64,000 nt of DNA from Clostridia bacterium (GTDB lineage Bacteria; Bacillota; Clostridia; Lachnospirales; Lachnospiraceae). The stretch spans positions 147,184 through 211,183 of the forward strand of contig CAJTAK010000005.1 of NCBI GenBank assembly GCA_910574255.1, given 5' to 3'. The notes under the pieces were generated by a model, which saw nothing but the letters and a program-made list of their open reading frames with translations, was not told the DNA's origin and searched no databases. The position numbers and the translations under genes are program-made. Below, piece by piece: positions 33,883 to 42,340 of this stretch (the first letter of the stretch is position 1; the number at the start of each line of letters is the position of its first letter).

Positions 33883-34230
33883 TTGATAATCAGGCGAGGA
33901 GACATTTATTATGCAGACCTTCGGCCTGTGGTAGGCTCGGAACAGGGAGGCATTCGGCCGGTTCTGGTGATTCAGAACGACACGGGAAACCGCCACAGCC
34001 CTACCGTGATTGTGGCAGCTATTACCTCAAAGATGAATAAAGCGAAGCTTCCTACCCATGTAGAGCTGAGTACCAGACAGTGCCAGATTGTAAAGGATTC
34101 GGTGATTTTGTTAGAACAACTGCGGACCATTGACAAGCAGCGGCTTCGCGATAAGGTCTGCCATCTGGATGAAAGGCTGCTGGAAAAGGTAAATGAAGCC
34201 TTGCGGGTAAGCCTGGAGCTGGATACATAA
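33883..34230 (+). CDS. mazF: MazF/PemK-family endoribonuclease toxin (EndoA)
   Basis: About 115 residues. TTG 33883 gives '[32 protein letters not shown]', which aligns with the start of Bacillus NdoA; a GTG at 33874 would add three residues. '[27 protein letters not shown]' and '[16 protein letters not shown]' complete the family pattern. MazF cleaves mRNA at short motifs, UACAU for the Bacillus enzyme. The gene follows alr as in Bacillus, but no NdoAI-type antitoxin gene lies between them. Confidence 0.92.
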   Translation: MIIRRGDIYYADLRPVVGSEQGGIRPVLVIQNDTGNRHSPTVIVAAITSKMNKAKLPTHVELSTRQCQIVKDSVILLEQLRTIDKQRLRDKVCHLDERLLEKVNEALRVSLELDT

Positions 34231-34327
34231 TGCTTGCCATCCCGGAAATTTAATGCTAAAATAGATAAGAACGTCTGCCCGCAGGAGGGTGCGGACAAAA
34301 GAACTAAAGGAAGAGGAGTGTTAAGCT

Positions 34328-35056
34328 ATGTCAGGACATTCAAAGTTTGCCAATATAAAACATAAGAAGGAAAAGAATGATGCCGCTAGAGGCAAGATTT
34401 TTACGATTATCGGACGTGAGATTGCAGTGGCAGTTAAGGAGGGCGGTGCAGATCCGGCCAATAACAGCCGCCTCCGGGACGTAATTGCCAAGGCAAAGGC
34501 CAACAATATGCCCAACGATACCATTGAACGGGGCATCAAGAAGGCAGCAGGCAATGCAAGCGCCGTTAATTATGAGTATGTATCCTATGAAGGCTATGGC
34601 CCCAGCGGAATTGCTATTATTGTGGATGCATTGACTGACAATAAGAATCGGACTGCGGCCAACGTCCGGAGTGCCTTCACCAAGGGAAACGGTTCTGTAG
34701 GAACCCAGGGCTGTGTGTCCTATATGTTTGACAAGAAAGGGCAGATCATCATTGACCGGGAGGAATGTGAGACGGATCCGGATGATTTGATGATGCTGGC
34801 ATTGGACGCGGGGGCAGAGGATTTTTCAGAGGAAGAGGACAGCTTCGAGATTATCACAGATCCCGATGCGTTCAGTCAGGTGCGCCAGGCATTGGAGGCT
34901 GAGGGGATTGTGATGGCAGAGGCCGAGGTTACGATGATTCCACAGACTTATGTATCATTGACAGATGAAAATGATATCAAAAATCTACAGAAAACCTTGG
35001 ATCTTTTGGACGAGGACGATGATGTTCAGAATGTGTACCACAATTGGGACGAATAA
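34328..35056 (+). CDS. yebC: YebC/PmpR family protein
   Basis: 242 residues, full length. '[25 protein letters not shown]' is the diagnostic N-terminus, with '[20 protein letters not shown]'-type and '[23 protein letters not shown]' segments. The family was annotated as transcription regulators; some members act on translation of proline-rich stretches. It has a good ribosome site (AAGAGGAG). A link with the Pro-rich secreted proteins in this window is speculation. Confidence 0.95.
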   Translation: MSGHSKFANIKHKKEKNDAARGKIFTIIGREIAVAVKEGGADPANNSRLRDVIAKAKANNMPNDTIERGIKKAAGNASAVNYEYVSYEGYGPSGIAIIVDALTDNKNRTAANVRSAFTKGNGSVGTQGCVSYMFDKKGQIIIDREECETDPDDLMMLALDAGAEDFSEEEDSFEIITDPDAFSQVRQALEAEGIVMAEAEVTMIPQTYVSLTDENDIKNLQKTLDLLDEDDDVQNVYHNWDE

Positions 35057-35117
35057 ATAAGACAGTAGATAAAGGTGTATCATCCAGATACTACGGAACA
35101 GGAATAGGAGAAAAAAG

Positions 35118-35900
35118 ATGGATGTCGTAGCATACGGTGAATATTATAATAAGGCTATGCAGGGAATAGAGGACATGCTTTTTCAAGCAGGCAATCCTTT
35201 GTCTTCTTTTAAAAAGAATCTTTATGCAGAGGCTTTTCAGGCTTATCTTCGCAAATACATAGAAGTGATTGATGCCATTGAGAAGGTTTATGTAAAGGAA
35301 GACGGCGTGGACGAGGAGTGGCTTTTGAAGCTTGCGGATCATTTGGTGGAACAGGCAGCCGTTGAATTAGAACGGATTCCCAAAAAGGGAAAGCGCAGCG
35401 AGCAACTGGTGAATTATAATATGACCCTTGCAGTATATATGTTTCCGGCTATCCTGGAACAGAAGGGACAGTCGGCAGAGCCCTTAACAGACTGCCTTGT
35501 GGAGAAATGGAACGCAGCCTTTAAAACTTCTGTAGGCAAAGCCAGCTATGAAAAGATTGAGAGCGGTTTTCAGAAGAAGCTGTGTTATATTACTACTGCT
35601 GTGTGTGAGAGTCAGGGAAAGGCAGACGATTGTTATGAGCTTACACTTCTTCGGGATTATCGGGATCGGTATCTGCTTTCCACACCGGAGGGAGCAGAGC
35701 TTGTAAGAGAGTATTACAACATTGCGCCTACCATTGTAAGCCGTATTGCCCGGTCGGAAGCGCCGGGACAAGTCTATAAAGAGATCTGGAGGAATTATCT
35801 GGCGCCCTGTATCGGGATGATTGAAGAAGGGAAGCCGGAGGAATGCCGGGAACGGTATATGGCTATGGTGTACGATCTGAAAGGAAGGTATATGGCATGA
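35118..35900 (+). CDS. CFI-box domain protein of unknown function
   Basis: 260 residues with no signal peptide. The first ~155 residues are a charged helical region without a recognised domain. From about residue 156, 'CYITTAVCESQGKADDCYELTLLRDYRDRYLLSTPEGAELVREYYNIAP' (cited only as the segment from C156 on) fits the CFI-box pattern: Cys-aromatic-Ile, an LRxxRDxxL helix and YYxxAP. Its molecular role is unknown. It has AGGAG at 35106-35110 and overlaps the ATG of metY by 4 nt. Confidence 0.7.
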   Translation: MDVVAYGEYYNKAMQGIEDMLFQAGNPLSSFKKNLYAEAFQAYLRKYIEVIDAIEKVYVKEDGVDEEWLLKLADHLVEQAAVELERIPKKGKRSEQLVNYNMTLAVYMFPAILEQKGQSAEPLTDCLVEKWNAAFKTSVGKASYEKIESGFQKKLCYITTAVCESQGKADDCYELTLLRDYRDRYLLSTPEGAELVREYYNIAPTIVSRIARSEAPGQVYKEIWRNYLAPCIGMIEEGKPEECRERYMAMVYDLKGRYMA

Positions 35901-37168
35901 GGCAGGATACCATCTGCGTACAGGGCGGCTGGAAGCCGAAAAAGGGAGAGCCGAGAGTCCTTCCCATCTATCAGAGTACTACTTTTAAATATGATACTAC
36001 TGAGGAAATGGGACGCCTTTTCGCTTTGGAGGATAACGGGTATTTTTATACACGCTTGCAGAATCCGACAAATGATTGTGTGGCTGCGAAGATTGCAGAG
36101 CTGGAAGGCGGCGTGGCGGCTATGCTCACTTCTTCCGGACAGGCAGCGAATTTCTATGCAGTGACCAATATTTGTGAGGCGGGAGACCATCTGGTTTGTT
36201 CGGCTAAGGTATATGGCGGAACTTTTAATTTGTATGCGGCTACCTTGAAGAAGATGGGGATGGAATGTACCTTTGTGGATCCGGATGCATCAAAGGAAGA
36301 GATTGAAGCAGCTTTTCGTCCCAATACCAAAGCGGTAGTGGGAGAGACGATTGCCAATCCGGCTTTGACGGTTTTGGACATTGAAAAGTTTGCCCGTGCA
36401 GCCCATGCTCATGGCTGCCCGCTGATTGTGGATAATACCTTTGCAACCCCCATTAATTGCCGTCCTTTTGAGTGGGGAGCGGATATCGTCACGCATTCTA
36501 CGACTAAGTATATGGATGGACATGCTATGGCAGTGGGCGGCTGTATCGTGGACAGCGGTAATTTTGACTGGGATTCCCATAAGGATAAGTTTCCGGGGCT
36601 GACTACGCCGGATCCCACTTATCATGGGGTGACCTATACCCGGCAGTTTGGAAAGCTGGCTTATATTACCAAGGCTACGGCTCAGCTTATGAGGGATTTG
36701 GGAAGTATTCCCTCTCCTATGAATGCATTTCTTTTGAATGTAGGTCTGGAGACGCTGGCGCTGCGGGTGGAGCGTCATTGCAGCAATGCAAAGGCCGCAG
36801 CGGAGTTTTTGCATAACCATGAGAAGGTTGAATTTGTGAATTTTGCAGGATTGAAGGAAGATCCTTATTATGAGTTGGCCCAGAAGTATATGCCGAATGG
36901 CACCTGCGGCGTGATTTCCTTTGGCTTGAAGGGCGGCAGAGAGGAGGCTGTGCGGTTTATGGACAGCTTAAAGCTGGCAGCCATCGTGACCCATGTGGCG
37001 GATGCACGTACCTGTGTCCTTCATCCGGCCAGCCATACCCATCGTCAGATGACGGATGAGCAGCTTGCCAAGGCAGGCGTAACGCCGGGAATGATTCGGC
37101 TTTCTGTGGGGATTGAGAATCCGGAGGATATTATTGAGGATTTGGAGCAGGCTTTAAAGCAGGCTTAA
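35897..37168 (+). CDS. metY: O-acetylhomoserine (thiol)-lyase / Cys-Met metabolism PLP enzyme
   Basis: 423 residues from ATG 35897, which overlaps the CFI-box stop (ATGA) and follows AAAGGAAGG. 'LPIYQSTTFKYDT', 'SSGQAANFYAVTNI', 'VDNTFATPINCRPFEWGADIV' and the PLP-lysine motif 'HSTTKYMDGH' are present. Length matches MetY rather than the shorter MetB/MetC. It forms homocysteine from O-acetylhomoserine and sulfide, or methionine with methanethiol. Confidence 0.93.
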   Translation: MRQDTICVQGGWKPKKGEPRVLPIYQSTTFKYDTTEEMGRLFALEDNGYFYTRLQNPTNDCVAAKIAELEGGVAAMLTSSGQAANFYAVTNICEAGDHLVCSAKVYGGTFNLYAATLKKMGMECTFVDPDASKEEIEAAFRPNTKAVVGETIANPALTVLDIEKFARAAHAHGCPLIVDNTFATPINCRPFEWGADIVTHSTTKYMDGHAMAVGGCIVDSGNFDWDSHKDKFPGLTTPDPTYHGVTYTRQFGKLAYITKATAQLMRDLGSIPSPMNAFLLNVGLETLALRVERHCSNAKAAAEFLHNHEKVEFVNFAGLKEDPYYELAQKYMPNGTCGVISFGLKGGREEAVRFMDSLKLAAIVTHVADARTCVLHPASHTHRQMTDEQLAKAGVTPGMIRLSVGIENPEDIIEDLEQALKQA

Positions 37169-37252
37169 AGTCCGGTAATTTACTTCCGGCCTGTTGCTTA
37201 TGATTTTATTTTGTGAGCTGATTGCGGATATTTCATTAGGAGTATAACGAAT

Positions 37253-37312
37253 AAAAACCGGTCTTGTTTTCCATACTAATACAAAAACGTATGGAAGCGA
37301 GGCTGGTTTTTT
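37253..37312 (+). terminator. Strong hairpin that ends exactly at the tepA start codon
   Basis: The 5' arm 37253-37276 (AAAAACCGG...TTCCATAC) pairs with 37289-37311 with one bulged T, giving about 23 bp and a 12-nt loop. TTTTTT at 37307-37312 makes it a typical terminator for metY. The next base is the A of the tepA ATG. A ribosome site AGGAG lies before the hairpin at 37238-37242. Confidence 0.8.
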
Positions 37313-38023
37313 ATGGGTAAGGAGAAAAAGGAAAAGAATCAGAATAAGGAGGAAAATCAGACGGGAGAGAAGCAGGAGCAACAGGATAAGCAGGTAGAGG
37401 AATATGGACAGCTTACTCTGGAGGATGGGGATGCCAAGATTCATTTGCTGAATATTATCGGAGAGATTGAGGGGCATGAATGCCTGCCTTCTAATTCTAA
37501 AACCACCAAGTATGAACATGTGATTCCTCAGCTTGCGGCTGTGGAGGACAGTAAGACGATTCAGGGGCTGCTGGTTCTTATTAATACGGTGGGAGGGGAT
37601 GTGGAGTCAGGTCTTGCCATTGCAGAGATGATTGCATCTTTGAGTAAGCCTACGGTTTCTCTGGTTCTTGGGGGGAGCCATTCCATTGGGGTACCCCTGG
37701 CTGTGTCTACGGATTATTCTTTTATTGTTCCTACAGGGACTATGATGATTCATCCGGTGCGTATGACGGGGTTGATTATCGGGGTGGCTCAGACCTTCGA
37801 TTATTTTCAGAAGATTCAGGATCGGATTGCCGGGTTTATTACGCAGCACAGCGGGATTTCGGAGGAGCGGCTGTTAAAGCTGATGCTGGAGACGGGGGAA
37901 CTTACAAAGGATGTGGGATCTGTGCTGGTGGGAAGACAGGCTGTGGAGGAAGGGATTATTGACGAGGTTGGGGGGATTCGGGATGCGTTTGGAAAATTGC
38001 GGGAGATGATAGAAGAGGGGTGA
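37313..38023 (+). CDS. tepA: ClpP-like protease of the TepA family
   Basis: 236 residues. A charged Lys/Glu/Gln N-terminus (1-35) precedes a ClpP/crotonase-type fold: 'QGLLVLINTVGGDVESGLAIAEMI', the serine in 'LGGSHSIGVPLA' (S124) and histidine in 'MIHPVRM' (H147). TepA (YmfB) in Bacillus has been linked to secretion and to SASP degradation; here it is not beside spoIIIE. No ribosome site lies directly before the ATG; the closest AGGAG is upstream of the 37253 hairpin. Confidence 0.88.
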   Translation: MGKEKKEKNQNKEENQTGEKQEQQDKQVEEYGQLTLEDGDAKIHLLNIIGEIEGHECLPSNSKTTKYEHVIPQLAAVEDSKTIQGLLVLINTVGGDVESGLAIAEMIASLSKPTVSLVLGGSHSIGVPLAVSTDYSFIVPTGTMMIHPVRMTGLIIGVAQTFDYFQKIQDRIAGFITQHSGISEERLLKLMLETGELTKDVGSVLVGRQAVEEGIIDEVGGIRDAFGKLREMIEEG

Positions 38024-38035
38024 GGACGGACGTCT

Positions 38036-38103
38036 CCGAGTAAGAAAATAGCTTCTGCTCCGGAGGGCTGACACGCCGGAGCAGAAGCTATTTTCTTACT
38101 CGG
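38036..38103. repeat. Perfect 28-bp inverted repeat, 12-nt loop
   Basis: Arms 38036-38063 and 38076-38103 are exact reverse complements (CCGAGTAAGAAAATAGC... and its mirror ending ...TTTTCTTACTCGG). It starts 13 bp after the tepA stop. No U-run follows, so it is not a classical terminator. It could protect the 3' end of the mRNA. Confidence 0.8.
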
Positions 38104-38415
38104 CGGTTGGTTGTCTTGTGAGGATGATGTGTGGGTATGGTGTATGTAAAATGTATGGATATGTATGGAGACTGCAGAGAGTGGGCAGTCTTTTCTGTAT
38201 ATGGCGGCGAGGTGATAGAAGTCTTAAAAATTTTATTTGCCAAATCCTGGAAAATCCTGTATACTGATTCTATCGAAGGATTCTGAGAAGTTTCAGACGT
38301 TTCTGTCAAAGAAATCCAAGAGATGATAACAAACTGCAGAAAGAAAGATATTGTATCAGGTGAGGAATTCTTTTATAATAAGAGCATACATACTGCTGAC
38401 GGTATCTTTCTTACA

Positions 38416-38517
38416 GGAAATACTTTACAGGTATCCCTTTATGCACAAAAACATGTGCAATTTAAAGAAATACCTTACAGGTATCCCTCTATGCACAAAA
38501 ACATGTGCAATTTAAGG
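38416..38517 (+). repeat. Two tandem 50-bp leader repeats
   Basis: Units start at 38417 and 38467. Each reads GAAATAC(T/C)TTACAGG, then TATCCCT(T/C)TATGCACA, AAAACATGTGCAATTTAA. They are followed by AAGGAAAGGAG, the ribosome site of the Rpn-type gene. TGCACA...TGTGCA can form a 6-bp hairpin in each. Confidence 0.85.
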
Positions 38518-38532
38518 AAAGGAGAAGGCGGT

Positions 38533-39558
38533 ATGGGTAATGAGGAAACATTTTTAATGAAACCAAAGGTGGATTTCTGTTTCAAGGAATTAATGGAGGA
38601 TGCAGAAATCCGAAGGGGATTTATCTCTGCATTGTTGGGAGTGGAACCAAGGGAAATTGAGAGGACAGAGCTTCTTCCCACTTTTTTAAGGAAGGAGCAC
38701 TCCGAGGATAAGCTGGGGATTTTAGATATCCGCATTTTTATTTGTGAACAGTTAGCTGAGGAAGGAGAAGATTCAACCGGAAAGAGGCAAATGGATTTGG
38801 AGATTCAGATAGCACCCTTTCCGGCCTGGCCGGAGCGGTCCCTGTTCTATCTGGCAAAGATGTATACTGGGTTGATTCAGAAAGGCCAGGATTATGATGT
38901 ACTGCAGAAATGTATTCATGTGGGGATTCTGGATTTTACTCTTTTTGATGAAGACGAGGAATTCTATTCCCGCTTTCATCTCTGGGAGGATAGCAGACGG
39001 CGGATGTATACAGATAAGCTGGAGATCCATATCCTGGAGCTGACGAAGCTGAAAAGGAGAGAATATCCGGAGACAGAGCTATTGAACTGGGCTCGCTTTT
39101 TCAATGCGGAAAAGAAGGAGGAGTTTGAGATGGCAGCAGGTACAAGTCAATATATAGAAAGAGCTTATGAGAGACTGAATGTTCTCAGTGCCGATGAGGA
39201 GAAACGCCTGGAGTATGAAGCCAGGGAAAAGGCGATTCGGGATCATAATTATCTGATGACGACAAATCTGGAACTTGGCCGGAAGAAGGGGTTTGAGCAG
39301 GGAAAAAAAGCAGGGTTGGAAGAGGGACGCAGGGAAGGTCTGGAGGAAGGTCTGGAGAAAGGCTTGAAGGAAGGTTTGGAGAAAGGCTTGGAAGAAGGTC
39401 TGGAGAAAGGCTTAGAGCAGGGAGTGAAGGTTTTTATAGAACTTTGTCAGGATACTTTCTCAAGAGAAGAAACTGCTGTCAGATTGATTCGGAAGCTTTC
39501 TCTATCCTCTGAATCAGCGGAAGAATACCTGGAAAAATACTGGGTGCAGGAAACATAA
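38533..39558 (+). CDS. Rpn-family recombination-promoting nuclease / putative transposase
   Basis: 341 residues from ATG 38533, 8 nt after AAAGGAG. The upstream open frame to 38323 translates the leader repeats and is excluded. The PD-(D/E)xK core is suggested by 'KLGILDIRI' and 'RQMDLEIQI' (Asp and Glu-x-Gln). The C-terminal third is helical with a run of EEGLEKGL-type four-residue repeats (about 255-300), a hallmark of Rpn proteins in Clostridia. Rpn nucleases promote RecA-independent recombination; some act in phage defence. Confidence 0.85.
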   Translation: MGNEETFLMKPKVDFCFKELMEDAEIRRGFISALLGVEPREIERTELLPTFLRKEHSEDKLGILDIRIFICEQLAEEGEDSTGKRQMDLEIQIAPFPAWPERSLFYLAKMYTGLIQKGQDYDVLQKCIHVGILDFTLFDEDEEFYSRFHLWEDSRRRMYTDKLEIHILELTKLKRREYPETELLNWARFFNAEKKEEFEMAAGTSQYIERAYERLNVLSADEEKRLEYEAREKAIRDHNYLMTTNLELGRKKGFEQGKKAGLEEGRREGLEEGLEKGLKEGLEKGLEEGLEKGLEQGVKVFIELCQDTFSREETAVRLIRKLSLSSESAEEYLEKYWVQET

Positions 39559-39695
39559 ATTTAAAAAGTTACAATTCTCAACAACACTTTAAGAAAGCCT
39601 TAAGCTCTCTTTTAAAGTGAAGGTCTTGTCAAACTTCTGAAAAAGAGTTATACTGATACCAGTCCAAGAGGCACACCAGACAGGGAGGTTTTGCA

Positions 39696-40148
39696 ATGAT
39701 TGAGGCAACCAGTTGTGGCGGTGTGGTAATATTTCGGGGGAAGATTCTGCTTTTGTACAAGAATTACAAGAATCGGTATGAGGGCTGGGTGCTTCCCAAG
39801 GGAACTGTAGAGCCGGGTGAGGAGTTTAAGGACACGGCGATTCGGGAGGTTCGGGAGGAGACAGGCGTAGACGCTTCCATTATTAAATATATCGGGAAAA
39901 GCCAGTATTCTTTTTCAGTGCCGGAGGATACGGTGGAGAAGGATGTCCACTGGTATCTGATGATGGCGGACAACTATTACAGTAAACCACAGCGTGAGGA
40001 ATTTTTTGTAGATTCAGGTTATTATAAGTTCCACGAGGCGTATCATCTGCTGAAGTTTTCCAATGAAAAGCAGATTTTAGAACGGGCCTACAATGAATAT
40101 CTGGATCTGAAAAAGAGTAATCTTTGGGGAAATAAAAAGTATTTTTAA
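39696..40148 (+). CDS. NUDIX hydrolase
   Basis: 150 residues. The NUDIX box GxxxxxExxxxxxxREUxEExGU is complete, from the G of 'PKGTVEPGEEF' through 'REVREETGV'. The N-terminal 'SCGGVVIFRGKILLLYKNYKNRYEGWVLPKG' resembles the Ap4A hydrolase/RppH-like group. It cleaves a nucleoside diphosphate linked to another group; substrate unknown. It has its own terminator. Confidence 0.9.
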   Translation: MIEATSCGGVVIFRGKILLLYKNYKNRYEGWVLPKGTVEPGEEFKDTAIREVREETGVDASIIKYIGKSQYSFSVPEDTVEKDVHWYLMMADNYYSKPQREEFFVDSGYYKFHEAYHLLKFSNEKQILERAYNEYLDLKKSNLWGNKKYF

Positions 40149-40149
40149 A

Positions 40150-40197
40150 GGAATACCGCAAAATAAATCCTGTTCTTGCGTTTTGCGGTATTCCTTT
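40150..40197 (+). terminator. Terminator after the NUDIX gene
   Basis: GGAATACCGCAAAA (40150-40163) pairs perfectly with TTTTGCGGTATTCC (40181-40194), followed by TTT. Confidence 0.85.
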
Positions 40198-40262
40198 CGT
40201 GCTTTGGAAGATACATTTTTTTACAGTTCCCCCGGAATCCGTATTAGAAAGGCAAATGCAGT

Positions 40263-40577
40263 ATGAGGTGGGCGAAGGAACTCTATCTGAGTGAAAGGAC
40301 AGCCAAAAAAAAGGACAAGATTATCCGAAAGGCGGACAGAGGTGTTGGAATGGTCAGTATCTACTTTATTTCGCTGGCATCCAATGAGCAGAATCTGTTC
40401 GATATCTTTCATGCCGCTCATTTAAAGCAGCCGGCTTTTTACAAGCAGAATCCGTTTGTTGTGGGAATAGCCTCCGATTATGAGGAAGCACTGGAGATGA
40501 CCCGGCAGATGGTGGAGGATATTTACCGAGAGACTGGAGGCTTTCGGGCCAGAGAATATTTTGGGGCGGAAGAATAG
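40263..40577 (+). CDS. Conserved hypothetical protein, 104 residues
   Basis: No domain recognised. The N-terminus is basic (KELYLSERTAKKKDKIIRK); the rest looks like a compact alpha/beta domain ('MVSIYFISLASNEQNLFDIFHAAHLKQPAFY', 'VVGIASDYEEALEMTRQMVEDIYRETGGF'). Codon use matches its neighbours and AAAGG precedes the ATG by about 10 nt. Structured element D begins 36 bp after its stop. Confidence 0.65.
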   Translation: MRWAKELYLSERTAKKKDKIIRKADRGVGMVSIYFISLASNEQNLFDIFHAAHLKQPAFYKQNPFVVGIASDYEEALEMTRQMVEDIYRETGGFRAREYFGAEE

Positions 40578-40612
40578 ACAGGAAATTTGCCGGAAATATT
40601 TTTTTGCTAGAT

Positions 40613-40728
40613 GGTAAAGTCACAAAGGCGCACAAGAGGAACTTTCATGAGTGCCCTTTCGAATGAAAGTTTCTCTCATTACAGGTGTGTCGAAGCGACT
40701 TTACCCTTTCGTGCTATCACGCAGTGAT
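40613..40728 (+). repeat. Structured repeat element, copy D
   Basis: GGTAAAGTCAC to GCGACTTTACC, inner helix GGCGCAC/GTGTGTC with G-U pairs, top helix with loop GAGTGCCCTTTCGA, and 3' hairpin ATCAC-gca-GTGAT (40716-40728). In that hairpin all five pairs stay closed although most bases differ from GTTGC/GCAAC of copies B and C. AGGAG of the DUF2953 gene follows at once. Confidence 0.8.
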
Positions 40729-40745
40729 TTAAATAGGAGAACCGG

Positions 40746-41783
40746 ATGCTACATGTATTTTTAGTTATATTGAAAATAATTGGTCTTATTCTGGCAGTGC
40801 TTTTGGGGCTGCTGCTTTTGATTCTGCTTTTGGTGCTTTTTGTACCGATTCGCTATAAAGGGAAGCTTTTAAAGGAGAAGGAGTTGGAAGCAACGGCCAG
40901 GGTAAGCTGGCTTCTGCATATGGTCAGTGTTCCGATAACCTTTCGGCACGGTGTCCTTTCCGTGAGAATTAAGTTCTTTGGAATTACGGTGAAAACGCTG
41001 ATGGAGGATGAGGAAGAACTTGAAAGAGATGCAGAAGAGCTGTTCCATGATGCAAAGGATGCGGCTGCCAGGGGAGAAGAAGATATAGAGGAGATGGAAG
41101 GACAGGAAGCTCCTCTGCCGGATAGTTCCGGTGAAGAAACGGGCAATCATACTGTTTTAGAAGACGAGGAGAAAAAGGAGCATATTCCAAAGGAAACTGC
41201 AGAAGGTGAAAAGGCAGAAGACAGAACAGAATCTGATTGGGATGAAGAAGAGGAAGAGCTTTCCAAATTGGATGGACCCGGGGAGGAAAATGGCGGCTTC
41301 ATAAAAAGAATATTTGCTAAGATAAAGGCATTTTTCCTTAAGATTTTTGGAATATGGAAAAAAATTAAAAATCTCAAATATACATTCCGCAGATTCTGTG
41401 GTAAAATAAAAAGAAGCATTCGGAAATATCAGGATACCAAGGAATTTTTGCTGGACCAGCGCACGAAAGGAGCAATGAAAAAGTCTTTGGAGCAGGGAAA
41501 GCTTCTGATAGGAAAGCTTCTGCCGAGAAAAATACAAGGAGAGCTTCGGTTTGGTACGGAGGATCCGGCGCTTACAGGGGAAATTTTGGGCGGCATCAGT
41601 ATATTCTATCCGATTTTTATGGATAATGTTAAGGTATACCCGGATTTTGAGAAGAGTATTCTGAAAGGGGAGCTGTTTGTAAAAGGGCGTTTTCAGCTCA
41701 TGACGGCGGCTTTGGTTTTATGGAGGCTTTGGAGAGATAAAAATATCCGATATGTTTATCATAAATTCCGCCATGAGGAATAA
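40746..41783 (+). CDS. DUF2953 protein (YtfI-like, sporulation-associated)
   Basis: 345 residues. One strong N-terminal membrane helix (about 3-35) precedes 'VPIRYKGKLLKEKELEATARVSWLLHMVSVPITF' typical of DUF2953. A long acidic low-complexity insert (about 80-175) follows, then the basic helical C-terminal part. In Bacillus the ytfI-ytfJ pair is expressed in the forespore, and here the gene also precedes gerW. The biochemical role is unknown. Confidence 0.82.
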   Translation: MLHVFLVILKIIGLILAVLLGLLLLILLLVLFVPIRYKGKLLKEKELEATARVSWLLHMVSVPITFRHGVLSVRIKFFGITVKTLMEDEEELERDAEELFHDAKDAAARGEEDIEEMEGQEAPLPDSSGEETGNHTVLEDEEKKEHIPKETAEGEKAEDRTESDWDEEEEELSKLDGPGEENGGFIKRIFAKIKAFFLKIFGIWKKIKNLKYTFRRFCGKIKRSIRKYQDTKEFLLDQRTKGAMKKSLEQGKLLIGKLLPRKIQGELRFGTEDPALTGEILGGISIFYPIFMDNVKVYPDFEKSILKGELFVKGRFQLMTAALVLWRLWRDKNIRYVYHKFRHEE

Positions 41784-41893
41784 GCATATGCTTTGCTTGA
41801 CTTGGCCCGGCTATTAAGCAGTCAGTACAGAAAAGAGAAAACAGGAACAGCAATTAGAATAAGATTGAAACTTCAATAAGGAGGATTTGCGCC

Positions 41894-42298
41894 ATGAACA
41901 ATAATTTTGACACAACCGTACAATCTCTGTTTAAGGGAATGGACAGCTTTATTACAACAAAGACGGTGGTAGGAGATGCCGTTACTGTTGGGGATACGAT
42001 TATTCTTCCACTGGTAGATGTATCTTTTGGCGTGGCGGCCGGAGCCTTTGCAGGAGATAAGAAGCAGAACGCCGGAGGGGGCATGGGTGCAAAGATTTCT
42101 CCAAGCGCCATTCTGGTAATATCCGGCGGCGTGACCAAGCTGGTGAATGTGAAGAACCAGGATACGGTGACGAAGATTCTGGATATGGTGCCGGATTTTG
42201 TGAATAAGTTTACAGGTGGGAAGAAGGAGAGCAGCCCTGTGGCTGATGCTATCCAGGATGCGGTGGATGTGATTGAGAAGGAAGAGACTGAGGAGTAA
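41894..42298 (+). CDS. gerW: GerW family sporulation protein (YtfJ)
   Basis: 134 residues matching GerW/YtfJ throughout: 'FDTTVQSLFKGMDSFITTKTVVGDAVTVGDTIILPLVDVSFGVAAGAF', a Gly-rich 'GGGMGAKISPSAILVI' and the acidic C-terminus. The protein is needed for normal spore germination in Bacillus. AAGGAGG precedes the ATG. Its presence marks the organism as a likely spore former. Confidence 0.93.
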   Translation: MNNNFDTTVQSLFKGMDSFITTKTVVGDAVTVGDTIILPLVDVSFGVAAGAFAGDKKQNAGGGMGAKISPSAILVISGGVTKLVNVKNQDTVTKILDMVPDFVNKFTGGKKESSPVADAIQDAVDVIEKEETEE

Positions 42299-42340
42299 CT
42301 TTGAGTAGCACAGCAACCAATAGGAAATATACAGAATTTT

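Noticed and set aside
38323..38532. N-terminal extension of the Rpn-family protein
   Set aside because: It would translate two leader repeats, and a good ribosome site precedes the ATG at 38533.
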